Source of the DNA: Spartobacteria bacterium LR76
GTDB lineage: Bacteria; Verrucomicrobiota; Verrucomicrobiia; Chthoniobacterales; Terrimicrobiaceae
Length of the DNA: 64,000 nucleotides
NCBI GenBank assembly: GCA_003054655.1
Contig: QAYZ01000016.1
Location: 806,001-870,000, forward strand
Reading direction: 5' to 3'
The notes below the pieces were generated by a model that was not told where the DNA came from, did not search any database, and worked only from the letters and a program-made list of their open reading frames with translations. Positions 26,561-36,970 of this stretch are shown here, piece by piece (the stretch's first letter is position 1; every line of letters begins with the position of its first letter). A program made the position numbers and the translations under genes.

Positions 26561-27508
26561 ATGGCGGGCCGCATCCTGGTCATTCGCGGAGGAGCGATCG
26601 GGGATTTTATTCTCACTCTCCCCGCGATCGGTCTTCTCAGGGAAAGCTTCCCTGAAGCCCACGTCGAGATCCTCGGCTACCGGCACATCACCTCTCTGGC
26701 GGAGCGGCGGTACTACGCCAACGCCTCCCGTTCCATCGAGTACGGGCCACTGGCCGGATTCTTCAATCCCAAGTCCGATCTCGACCGCGATCTCTCCGAG
26801 TATTTTTCCGGATTCCATCAGGTCATCAGCTACATTTACGACCCAGACAAGCTCTTCGAGTCCAGCCTGCGCAAGGCGGGCGTGAAAAACCTGATCGCAA
26901 TCTCTCCCAAGCTCGACGACTCGGATCATGCCGCCCGGCAGCTCGCGCTGCCCTTGCAGCAAATGGCCCTCTGGCTTGAGGACCCGGCCGCCGAGTTCTT
27001 TCCGGCCGCGGAGGATCTCGACCAAGCCAGTCAATTTCTCTCCCCCCGGCCCGGCTCCCGCGTCCTCGCCGTGCATCCCGGCAGCGGCGGAGAACGAAAG
27101 AACTGGCCTCTCTCCGCCTGGCGCGAGTTTCTTTTCGCCGAGCAACGTTCCGCACGCTGGGAACGCATTTTTGTGGTTGGAGGAGAAGCCGACATCCCCC
27201 GCCTGGAAACGCTGAGGGGCACACTACCCTCCGATGGCATCACTTTTCTCGAAAGGATTCCTCTTCCCGCTCTCGGAGCCGTTCTCGGTCGCACTTCCCT
27301 CTTTGTCGGGCACGACTCCGGCATCTCCCACCTCGCCGCTGCCGCTGGAGCACAGTGCCTCCTGATGTTTGGGCCGACCGACCCGCAGATCTGGGCACCC
27401 GCCAACGAACACGTCACGGTTCTGCGCGCCCCGGGCGGCGATCTTTCGGCACTGGACGTTGCGACAGTTCGTCGTAGGGTGGACGAAATCCTGCAAGATG
27501 TCCGTTGA
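26561..27508 (+). CDS. GT9 heptosyltransferase-like glycosyltransferase
   Basis: A 315-residue GT-B enzyme of family GT9, the ADP-heptose:LPS heptosyltransferase group. The N-terminal strand and loop read ILVIRGGAIGDFILTLPAI, and the C-terminal donor-site marks are HPGSGGERKNWPLSAW and VGHDSGISHLAAAAGA. Such enzymes build the inner core of LPS from ADP-heptose, though the acceptor and sugar here are unknown. Its stop overlaps ruvC by 11 bases. A second GT9 gene lies at 52061. Confidence 0.85.
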   Translation: MAGRILVIRGGAIGDFILTLPAIGLLRESFPEAHVEILGYRHITSLAERRYYANASRSIEYGPLAGFFNPKSDLDRDLSEYFSGFHQVISYIYDPDKLFESSLRKAGVKNLIAISPKLDDSDHAARQLALPLQQMALWLEDPAAEFFPAAEDLDQASQFLSPRPGSRVLAVHPGSGGERKNWPLSAWREFLFAEQRSARWERIFVVGGEADIPRLETLRGTLPSDGITFLERIPLPALGAVLGRTSLFVGHDSGISHLAAAAGAQCLLMFGPTDPQIWAPANEHVTVLRAPGGDLSALDVATVRRRVDEILQDVR

Positions 27509-28010
27509 GAGAATTGTCGCCATTGACCCCGCGCTCCGGTCCACCGGATTTGCCATCCTGATTCGCGATGGAAAGAAGGTCTCCTGCCCCGAGCATGGCG
27601 TGATCCTCAACAAACCCCGGGTGAGCCAATCGGGCTGCCTACTCGCCATCCGCCAGTCCGTATCCGACCTGATCCGGAAACACTCGGTCGAGGCGATGGC
27701 GGTGGAGGGCATCATTTTTGTCCAGAGTTACCAGACAGCCATCACTCTCGGAGCCGCTCGCGGCGCGGCGGTGCTGGCCGCCGCCGAGATGGGACTGAGC
27801 ATTCACGAATACGCTCCCCGGCGGGTGAAGCAGGCGGTGGTGGGACGCGGCGGCGCGGACAAGCAGCAGGTCGCCTTCATGGTGCGCGTCCTCCTGGGTC
27901 TCACCGAGACTCCCCAGGCCGACGCCGCCGATGCCATCGCCATCGGTCTCGCCCACTTCCACGCGGTCGATGCCGCCAGGTTGAAAAAAGTCCCCTTGGA
28001 GACCATCTGA
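27498..28010 (+). CDS. ruvC: Crossover junction endodeoxyribonuclease RuvC
   Basis: A 170-residue Holliday-junction resolvase. The four catalytic acidic residues D10 (AIDPALRSTGFA), E70 (AVEGIIF), D142 and D145 (ADAADAIAIGLAH) are all in place. The ATG at 27498 gives the standard N-terminus MSVERIVAID, while a longer frame reaching into the GT9 gene does not match the family. It overlaps GT9 at one end and lipB at the other (TGATG). ruvA and ruvB are not in the window. Confidence 0.95.
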   Translation: MSVERIVAIDPALRSTGFAILIRDGKKVSCPEHGVILNKPRVSQSGCLLAIRQSVSDLIRKHSVEAMAVEGIIFVQSYQTAITLGAARGAAVLAAAEMGLSIHEYAPRRVKQAVVGRGGADKQQVAFMVRVLLGLTETPQADAADAIAIGLAHFHAVDAARLKKVPLETI

Positions 28011-28651
28011 TGAATATTTCCTTGTCCACACCCGGGGTCGAATGGCTCGACCGTATCGAGTACGCTGCCGCGCTCGATCTGCAAAACCAGATCGTCGACC
28101 GCTGCCAAGACGGCGGCCCGGAAAAACTCCTGCTCCTCGAGCACGAGCCCGTCTACACCATCGGCCGTACCCGGGATCAATCCAGCCTCAGGCAGCCGGA
28201 TTCACTCCCCCACCCGGTTTTTGAGATCAATCGCGGCGGTCAGGCGACCTGGCATGGCCCCGGGCAGCTCGTCGGCTATCCCATCCTGCGGCTCGCGGAC
28301 CGCGGACGCGACCTGCACCGGTACCTGCGATTTCTGGAGGAGGTTATTATCCAGACCTGCGCGGAGTGCGGCTTCTCCGCGAGCCGTCGCGAGGGCCTCA
28401 CCGGAGTGTGGGTCGCAGACCGCAAAATCGCCTCGCTCGGCGTGGGCGTTCGCAAATGGGTCTCGATGCACGGTCTCGCCCTCAATGTGACGATGGAATC
28501 TCTCGCCGCCTTCGATCACATCACTCCCTGCGGCATCGCCGGCGTACGGATGACCTGCATGGAAAAGGAGTCTGGGCGCTCGCTCTCCGTGCGAGAGGTC
28601 GGAGAGATCCTTTCGCGGATCTTCTTGCGCGACCTGCCGGCTCTCGTCTAG
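28010..28651 (+). CDS. lipB: Octanoyltransferase LipB
   Basis: A 213-residue lipoate-protein ligase B that moves octanoyl from ACP to the lipoyl domains of 2-oxoacid dehydrogenases. The LipB motif RGGQATWHGPGQLVGYP is present, and the catalytic residues K139 (DRKIASLGVGVRKW) and C174 (ITPCGIAGVRM) match the family. Its start overlaps the ruvC stop. The stop overlaps the convergent pepsin-like gene by 4 bases. lipA is not seen nearby. Confidence 0.96.
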   Translation: MNISLSTPGVEWLDRIEYAAALDLQNQIVDRCQDGGPEKLLLLEHEPVYTIGRTRDQSSLRQPDSLPHPVFEINRGGQATWHGPGQLVGYPILRLADRGRDLHRYLRFLEEVIIQTCAECGFSASRREGLTGVWVADRKIASLGVGVRKWVSMHGLALNVTMESLAAFDHITPCGIAGVRMTCMEKESGRSLSVREVGEILSRIFLRDLPALV

Positions 28652-29823
28652 CGCGACCGCACTGGACGGCGGAGCAAGGCCAGTACAAAAACTCCCAATC
28701 CCAACAGCCAGCTCACACCCGGCTCCGGAACCGCTCGCAGTCCGATGATCCCATTCTCCGTGTCGAAATAGACGTCGTAGTTATAGAACAGCGCGATGCC
28801 TGAGTTGAGGCTTCCGTCCCCACTGCCGGAGACAACGCCCACCTTGTCGACAAATTCCGTATCGCCTGTGGGACTGATCAGCCAGTCGAGAGCCTGGGAC
28901 AGCGTGATCCCGCCGACATACGTTTCGAAACTCGCGCCATCGACGATCCGCCCGTCACTTACCAGGGAACTCGTCGGGTCGATATCCGTCCCCGTCGTGA
29001 TATGAGTTCCGAGGCCGCCAGTATCGAGCAGGAGATTGGCCACCGCCGTATAGGTTTCCGCCCCTTTGATTATGGTGTAATTCGCGGTCGTCTGCGACTC
29101 CGGATAAAGATTGGCCGTCGTCCCATTGTCATTGGTCACCGTCCCAGTGGACGCATTCATCCGAATCTTGATCGGGAACAAGTCCATCTCCGTCTGACTC
29201 AGCCCGACCGTCAAAGTCGCCGAGGAGGAGGCCGCTCCCCCGGTATGAATCAGGAATCCCTTGGTCAATCCCGCATCGATCGGCATCTGGGCAAGCACGC
29301 TGACCAGCGAACCCGCTTCCGGCTTGGTCTGGTAAAGCCCGGCCCCCAGCGTACCGTAAAAAAGATGCGTCGTCGGGCTTTCTGGAGCGATGGGGTCCGC
29401 CACACCGCCGGTCATGTGATTGATGTCGGCATTCCAGCCCGTGTATGGCTCATTAGTTATGACACCCATCTTGACGTCGTTCACGGAATGATCGGTCCCA
29501 TTCACGTCGGTAAAGGTGATCTTGGTACTGGCCACCACGCCGCTATAGACAAGAGACCCCGTGCCATAGCTTACGGAAAAGGTCGTCGACGTCTCCGAGG
29601 TGATCGTGTCGTCCCACGCCGAGGTCGTTCCTTTCGCAGTAAAGAACCCCGCCGATCCCGTATCCAGGATGTAGGTGAAATACCGGGAATTTTCGCCCAG
29701 CTTGAGATTGATCCCAAGTTGTCCGCTGGCGGTTTCATTAATCAGCGGAATCACCGTTTGTGCTTTAAGAAGCCCGGGGAAACCCAATACCGCGAGCGCC
29801 AGAAATGCTGTGGAGGTGCGCAC
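28648..29823 (-). CDS. Pepsin-like aspartic protease candidate with PEP-CTERM tail
   Basis: A 391-residue secreted protein with a GTG start and a signal peptide (MRTSTAFLALAVLGFPGLLKAQ). Two DTG motifs are present, ILDTGSAGFF (Asp54) and LLLDTGGLGTH (Asp267), spaced as in two-lobed pepsins. A flap-like stretch SVSYGTGSLVYSGVV at residues 83-97 matches the pepsin Tyr75 flap. Near the C-terminus, YDVYFDTENGIIGLRAV resembles the last strands of pepsins. Residues 365-391 form a PEP-CTERM sorting tail: VPEPGVSW, a hydrophobic helix, then RRPVRSR. It would be exported, processed by an exosortase and possibly anchored or surface-released. Activity is inferred, not shown. Pepsin homologues are rare in bacteria, so a non-protease derivative is possible. 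Confidence 0.75.
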   Translation of the reverse strand: MRTSTAFLALAVLGFPGLLKAQTVIPLINETASGQLGINLKLGENSRYFTYILDTGSAGFFTAKGTTSAWDDTITSETSTTFSVSYGTGSLVYSGVVASTKITFTDVNGTDHSVNDVKMGVITNEPYTGWNADINHMTGGVADPIAPESPTTHLFYGTLGAGLYQTKPEAGSLVSVLAQMPIDAGLTKGFLIHTGGAASSSATLTVGLSQTEMDLFPIKIRMNASTGTVTNDNGTTANLYPESQTTANYTIIKGAETYTAVANLLLDTGGLGTHITTGTDIDPTSSLVSDGRIVDGASFETYVGGITLSQALDWLISPTGDTEFVDKVGVVSGSGDGSLNSGIALFYNYDVYFDTENGIIGLRAVPEPGVSWLLGLGVFVLALLRRPVRSR

Positions 29824-29914
29824 AAGAAAAGGCTAATGCCAGATTCCTAACGGCTGACAAGGACAAAACTCCGCCATCCCGCCGGGACACTGCGCCAGGC
29901 TATCCTGGACCAAT

Positions 29915-32321
<2,407 letters not shown>

Positions 32322-32325
<4 letters not shown>

Positions 32326-33257
32326 GAAGGTAATCCCACTCCTCCCGCGCAGAGGTAAAGCACGGCCATGCGCACGGCCAGTCCATTTGTCACCTGCTCG
32401 AGGATGACGCTCTGGTCGCCATCAGCCACGTCGCTGTCGATCTCGACGCCGCGATTGATCGGGCCGGGGTGCATGATGAGGCAGCCGGGCTTGAGGCGTT
32501 CCGCCCGGGCCTTCGTCAGGCCAAAGAGCTTGATGTACTCGCCGATGCCGGGGAAATACTCCTTGCGCTGCCGCTCGTGCTGAATGCGCAGCAGGTTCAC
32601 CACGTCGGCGGTCTCCAGGATGTCGTCAATACGATGAGCCACCTTGACGCCGAGCTTCTCGAAAGCCTTCGGCACCAGCGTCGACGGCCCGACGAGCGTC
32701 ACCTTCGCGCCGAGCTTGTTGAGGGCGTAAATATTGGAGCGGGCGACGCGGCTGAACAGGATGTCGCCAATGATAGCAACCTCGGCCCCTTCCAGGCTGC
32801 CTCGCTTCTCGATCATCGTGAAAATATCGAGGAGCCCCTGGGTGGGGTGCTCATGCGCACCGTCTCCTGCGTTGATGATGCTGGCTTTCAGTCGCTCGGC
32901 CAGGAACCTCGACGCACCAGCGGAACTGTGGCGCAGCACGATGATGTCGGCGCGCAAGGCCTCGAGATTCAGTGCCGTATCCTTGAGAGATTCGCCCTTC
33001 TGGAGGCTGGAGGCAGTGGCGGAAATATTCACCACGTCGGCGCTCAAGCGCATGGCGGCCAGCTCAAACGATGTCCGCGTGCGCGTGCTCGGCTCGACGA
33101 AGAAATTGACCATCGTGTGGCCGCGCAGGGCGGGCACCTTTTTCAGGCTGCGCTCGCCGACGCCTTTAAATGCCTTGGCCGTATCCAGGATGATGCGGAG
33201 TTCATCCGCGCTGAGTTCATCCAGACCGAGGAGATCCTTGCGAGTCCAGCCGCTCAT
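32322..33257 (-). CDS. pyrB: Aspartate carbamoyltransferase catalytic subunit
   Basis: A 311-residue ATCase catalytic chain forming carbamoyl-aspartate from aspartate and carbamoyl phosphate. The carbamoyl-phosphate loop [14 protein letters not shown] is intact near residue 55, and the later [12 protein letters not shown] stretch is typical of the aspartate-binding part. No pyrI regulatory-chain gene is near, so it is probably the unregulated type. Its start overlaps pyrR by 4 bases. Confidence 0.96.
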
Positions 33258-33814
33258 GATTTTACCGCACGAACAACCCGTACGCTGTCCGGTACGGAAT
33301 CGAGGTTTTCAAAACGAACCCGGATTTTCTCCTCCAGGGCCGTGGGAACATTCTTGCCAACATAATCGGCGCGGATCGGGAGTTCTCGATGCCCCCGGTC
33401 CACCAGCACCGCATACTGCACACGTGCGGGCCGGCCAAAGGAAGAAATCGCATCGAGCGCGGCCCGGCAGCTCCGGCCGGTAAAAAGCACATCGTCGACC
33501 AGCACGATCACCCGGTCATCGAGATCGACTGGCAGCTCGGTGGGCACCACCGCAGTCAGCCGCCCCCGGCGACGCAGGTCGTCGCGATGCATCGCCACGT
33601 CGACCACGCCAAACTCGGGTCGCACACCCTCGATCTGCTCGATGTGATCGAGGATTCGCTTGGCGACCTCCACCCCGCGGGTGGGAATTCCGGCAATAAC
33701 CAGCCGGGAAAGGTCTGTGTTTCGCTCGACGATCTCGTGAGCGATCCGCCGGATGGCCTTGCGGATCGCATCCGCATCCATCACGAGCAAGGTTTCAAGT
33801 TGTTCTTGGCTCAT
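33254..33814 (-). CDS. pyrR: PyrR, pyrimidine regulator and uracil phosphoribosyltransferase
   Basis: A 186-residue PyrR of normal length. The PRPP-binding motif [14 protein letters not shown] is intact, so the phosphoribosyltransferase fold is complete. In Bacillus PyrR binds a stem-loop in pyr mRNA in the presence of UMP and shifts it to termination; in mycobacteria it blocks translation. Here a matching loop sits directly before its own ribosome binding site AAGGAG. As first gene of pyrR-pyrB-pyrC-tgt, it probably controls the whole unit. Confidence 0.95.
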   Translation of the reverse strand: MSQEQLETLLVMDADAIRKAIRRIAHEIVERNTDLSRLVIAGIPTRGVEVAKRILDHIEQIEGVRPEFGVVDVAMHRDDLRRRGRLTAVVPTELPVDLDDRVIVLVDDVLFTGRSCRAALDAISSFGRPARVQYAVLVDRGHRELPIRADYVGKNVPTALEEKIRVRFENLDSVPDSVRVVRAVKS

Positions 33815-33819
33815 TAAGT

Positions 33820-33845
33820 CTCCTTGGCGGACTCTCCGGACCGCC
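33820..33845 (-). promoter_or_regulatory. PyrR-binding loop candidate abutting the pyrR ribosome binding site
   Basis: Minus-strand RNA reads GGCGG-UCCGGAGAGU-CCGCC (33845 to 33826), a 5-bp stem whose loop has an exact match to the UCCNGNGAG core of the published PyrR-binding-loop consensus (ARUCCNGNGAGGYU). The stem is immediately followed by AAGGAG (33825-33820), five bases before the pyrR ATG. No terminator follows, so translational repression is the likely mode. Confidence 0.7.
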
Positions 33846-33868
33846 TTAAAGGATCGCGACGCCGACTG

Positions 33869-34096
33869 TTAATTAGCCGGCATCCTCGGGGGTTGAGTTT
33901 TTGTCCGTTCGTTCCGCCAACCGGAGCGATACTTCACAATCCAATCCAGCAAAGCTCTTTCAAATCCAATATCCTTGCCGGCTTTTTCGCTCTCGATCCA
34001 CTTGTGTCGCAGGATCTCTTCACGCTCGGCCAGGAATTCCTTGTACAAGATCGAATTCTTTACCAGGTCGGTACCTTCGGTCTTCTGGGGATTCAT
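33869..34096 (-). CDS. Small conserved-looking acidic/basic protein, unknown function
   Basis: A 75-residue hydrophilic protein with a helix-rich core, SILYKEFLAEREEILRHKW followed by GKDIGFERALLDWIVKYR. The regular charge and aromatic pattern and clean in-frame ATG-TAA suggest a real gene and not a shadow. I do not recognise a named family. It has no signal peptide or metal motif. It lies 54 bases upstream of pyrR on the same strand with no clear terminator between, so it could share the pyr transcript. A role in pyrimidine metabolism is not implied. Confidence 0.6.
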   Translation of the reverse strand: MNPQKTEGTDLVKNSILYKEFLAEREEILRHKWIESEKAGKDIGFERALLDWIVKYRSGWRNERTKTQPPRMPAN

Positions 34097-34214
34097 GCGC
34101 GGTTAAGATAAGGGGCCATCATCGGCTTGCTGTCAAACGGAAATTACGTTTTTACCGTCAGTCCCGAAACATATTTCACTCAGAACAAGCATCTTACAAA
34201 AAAGGCAGAACTTC

Positions 34215-35270
34215 CTAACGTCCTAAAGCACTTTCGGCCTTCTGGCGAACTTGCGACGCAATCTTGATAAATTCCTGGGCGACAACGCCATTTGGCTCCG
34301 CGGTGACGATTGGCCTGCCAATGTCGCCCGATTCCCGCACGGCGATTTCGATCGGGATCTCTCCGAGGAGCGGCACCTTCAGTCTCGCCGCCTCACGCTG
34401 GCCACCGCCTTCACCGAAGATGTTGTACCGCACCCCGTCACTCGGGCAGAGGAAGTAGCTCATGTTTTCCACGATGCCGAGGACGGGCACATTCGTGCGC
34501 TCAAACATCCCGACTGCCTTGCGGGCATCGATCAATGCCACCTCCTGCGGCGTGGTTACGATCACAGCACCGCTCAGGGCGATGGTCTGCACGATCGTAA
34601 GCTGGATGTCTCCAGTCCCGGGAGGCAGGTCGAGGACCAGGTAATCGAGCGGTGCCCAGTTCACCTGCCGGAGAAACTGCTGGGTGTAGCGCGTAACGAT
34701 TGGCCCGCGCAGCACCGCCGGGGAATCATCCTCCAGCAGGAAGCCCATCGACATGAGCTTCAACCCCTCTCGCTCGACCGGAATGATATTATTGTCATCA
34801 TCTGCCGTCGGTCGTTCGTTGCTGCCAAACATCATCGCGATGCTCGGGCCGTAAAAATCACAGTCGAGCAGACCGACTTTCGCTCCTGTCGACGAGAGAG
34901 CCAGCGCCAGATTGGCCGCCACAGTGGATTTCCCCACCCCGCCCTTGCCGCTCGCCACGGCGATCACGTGCTTCACACCCGGGATGTGAGCCGGTCCCGG
35001 TACGCCGGCAGCCTGTGCAGGGGCCTGGACATCAATCTTCACCTCGACGGCGCGCACCCCTGGGAGGCGCTTCAGCGCCGCCTCGGCTTCATCATGGATC
35101 ATCCGTGCAACTTTGGGGTCAGCCGTGGTGAGCGTCATCTGCACCTGCACATCCTGCCCGTCGGCCTGGATATCTTTTACCAGACCAAATGAGACGATAT
35201 CCCGCGAAAATCCCGGGTACTTGACGGTTTGCAGCGCTTCACGCAACGCCGTGACATCGATGGAAGACAT
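34215..35270 (-). CDS. Mrp/NBP35-family Fe-S carrier ATPase
   Basis: A protein of about 351 residues with an N-terminal MIP18 (DUF59) domain at residues 1-85 and a P-loop ATPase of the MRP/ApbC type. The deviant Walker A is ASGKGGVGKSTVAANL, with LDCDFYGPS and DYLVLDLPPGTGD further on. Family members hold and transfer [4Fe-4S] clusters with a C-terminal CxxC at a dimer interface. Here the motif reads MSYFLCPSDGVRYNIFG, so the second Cys is Asp. Starts at 35288 or 35315 are also open; MSSIDVTALREAL at 35270 fits the family best. Confidence 0.85.
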   Translation of the reverse strand: MSSIDVTALREALQTVKYPGFSRDIVSFGLVKDIQADGQDVQVQMTLTTADPKVARMIHDEAEAALKRLPGVRAVEVKIDVQAPAQAAGVPGPAHIPGVKHVIAVASGKGGVGKSTVAANLALALSSTGAKVGLLDCDFYGPSIAMMFGSNERPTADDDNNIIPVEREGLKLMSMGFLLEDDSPAVLRGPIVTRYTQQFLRQVNWAPLDYLVLDLPPGTGDIQLTIVQTIALSGAVIVTTPQEVALIDARKAVGMFERTNVPVLGIVENMSYFLCPSDGVRYNIFGEGGGQREAARLKVPLLGEIPIEIAVRESGDIGRPIVTAEPNGVVAQEFIKIASQVRQKAESALGR

Positions 35271-35446
35271 AGAAGGGGCATTATGCATACCGCGGCCCGC
35301 CCTACCAAGGGTCAACTGAAGGAGATTCGACTCGTCCCTCTATTTCAGTTTCCCCGGGCGCTGCCAAACCCGTACTCAAGCGATGATTACCGCCGAAGGC
35401 CCGGCCCGTGGTGATTTCCCTCATCATGCGATTCCCGGGGAGGCTT

Positions 35447-35468
35447 GGCGGGGTCGACCATCCCCGCC
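35447..35468 (-). terminator. Strong GC hairpin after rpoN
   Basis: GGCGGGG at 35447-35453 pairs with CCCCGCC at 35462-35468 around an 8-base loop, 12 bases past the rpoN stop. It has no following U-run on the minus strand, so it may stabilise the 3' end or act as a weak terminator. Confidence 0.4.
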
Positions 35469-35479
35469 CGGCCCGGTCA

Positions 35480-36865
35480 CTAAAATGACTTCCGCAAGTG
35501 GCTGGGCAGGATGCCGAGCTGCTCGCGGTATTTTGCCACCGTGCGCCGTGCGATGGGCACGCCGCGCTCGCTGAGCAGCTTCACGATATCCTGATCGCTG
35601 GGCGGCTTGCGCGGATCTTCATTTTTAATGATCTCTGCGATTGACTGCCGCACGCTCTCGTTGCTGACCGCCTCGCCCTCGGAGGTCGTGTACCCGGAGG
35701 TGAAAAAGTACTTCAGTTCGAAGAGCCCCCGCGGCGTGGACATGTACTTGCCCGACACGGCACGGCTCACCGTCGTCTCGTGCACGCCGACAGCCTGCGC
35801 GACCTGACTCATCGTCATGGGATGAAGGTGGGACGGCCCGAGGTCAAAAAATTCCCGCTGCCGGTTCACGATCTCGCGGGCGATATTGAGCAGAGTGTGC
35901 TGGCGCTGCTCGATGCACTTGATGAAGAAACGCCCTCCCCGGATTTTTTCACGCAGGTATTCCTTCACCTCACGGTTCGCCCCCGGTTGCGACAGCATGT
36001 CCTTGTAGTCATTGCCGATGCGCAGCGAGGGAATCTCGGAGTTATTGAGCGACAGGGTATATTCGTCGCCATCCCGCTCCATGATGATATCGGCGATGAC
36101 CGTCTGTTCTTCCTCGGCGGAAAAGGGACGCCCGGGGCGAGGCTCCAGATGAGATATCTCCTCTGCGGCACGCTGGACCTCCGCCAGAGGCACCCGGAGC
36201 TGGCGGGCGATATCCCCCAGCTTTCTGCGGCCCAGCTCCTCCAGGTAGTGCTGCGCAATACGGCTGGCGATGCCGTACTGCTGTCCCTGCCTCTTCAGTT
36301 GGAGAAACAAACACTCGGAGAGCGAGCGGGCACCCACGCCGGGAGGATCGAGCTCCTGAATGATCCCGATCACCTCTTCTGCTTCCCCCTCGGTACACCC
36401 CGCCTGCGCCGCGATCTCCGCCGCCTCCGACCGCAGATACCCCCGATCGTCGATGTTCCCCACCACGACCATGGCGATCCCCTTGCGGTTCGCCGACAAC
36501 CCGGTCGCGCCAAGCTGCTCCAGCAGATGCTGCTGCAAGGTTTGCGGGCGGGTATGCGAATCAAAAAAATGCTGACGCCGCTCCAGGGCCTCCGCCGTCC
36601 ATTGCTCCGTGGACCCTCTCTGGCTGTAAACCTCCCTCCACTCGTCTTCCAGCGTTGACGGCTGCTGGTGAGATGCTTCGTCCAGCGAAGGCGACGTAGT
36701 GCGGTTCTCTTCCTCCAGCACCGGATTCGCCTGAAGCTCCGACGCCACCAACTGGCGCAACTCCATCAGGGGTGCCTGCAGGATATGCAGACTCTGCTGC
36801 ATCTGCGGCGACAGGGTTTGCTGAAGCGCCAACCCTTGAACCTGTTCCATGCCGATCATCGGCAT
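35480..36865 (-). CDS. rpoN: RNA polymerase sigma-54 factor
   Basis: A 461-residue sigma-54. Region I is Gln/Leu-rich (LQQTLSPQMQQSLHIL) and binds bacterial enhancer proteins, region II is acidic, and region III has the core-binding part. The C-terminal RpoN box ARRTVAKYREQLGI and the helix-turn-helix around AQAVGVHETTVSRAVSGK recognise -24/-12 promoters. An ATG at 36850 (MEQVQG) is an alternative start. A near-consensus sigma-54 promoter lies just upstream, suggesting self-control. No enhancer-binding activator is in the window. Confidence 0.96.
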   Translation of the reverse strand: MPMIGMEQVQGLALQQTLSPQMQQSLHILQAPLMELRQLVASELQANPVLEEENRTTSPSLDEASHQQPSTLEDEWREVYSQRGSTEQWTAEALERRQHFFDSHTRPQTLQQHLLEQLGATGLSANRKGIAMVVVGNIDDRGYLRSEAAEIAAQAGCTEGEAEEVIGIIQELDPPGVGARSLSECLFLQLKRQGQQYGIASRIAQHYLEELGRRKLGDIARQLRVPLAEVQRAAEEISHLEPRPGRPFSAEEEQTVIADIIMERDGDEYTLSLNNSEIPSLRIGNDYKDMLSQPGANREVKEYLREKIRGGRFFIKCIEQRQHTLLNIAREIVNRQREFFDLGPSHLHPMTMSQVAQAVGVHETTVSRAVSGKYMSTPRGLFELKYFFTSGYTTSEGEAVSNESVRQSIAEIIKNEDPRKPPSDQDIVKLLSERGVPIARRTVAKYREQLGILPSHLRKSF

Positions 36866-36883
36866 CCAAAATCAGGCACTCGA

Positions 36884-36911
36884 CTTGCTGGAGCAAGCAA
36901 TTTTCGCGCCA
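36884..36911 (-). promoter_or_regulatory. Sigma-54 promoter candidate with overlapping palindrome, upstream of rpoN
   Basis: Minus strand TGGCGCG-AAAA-TTGCT (36911 to 36896) matches the -24/-12 consensus TGGCACG-N4-TTGCW with one mismatch and exact spacing. The predicted start at about 36885 gives a 20-base leader to the rpoN ATG. A perfect palindrome CTTGCT-GG-AGCAAG (36884-36897) covers -12 to +1 and could bind a repressor. Confidence 0.6.
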
Positions 36912-36970
36912 ATTATTTAGGCCCCAGCGCATTTTCTCAAAAAACACACAATTTCTCACCCAGAAGAACG

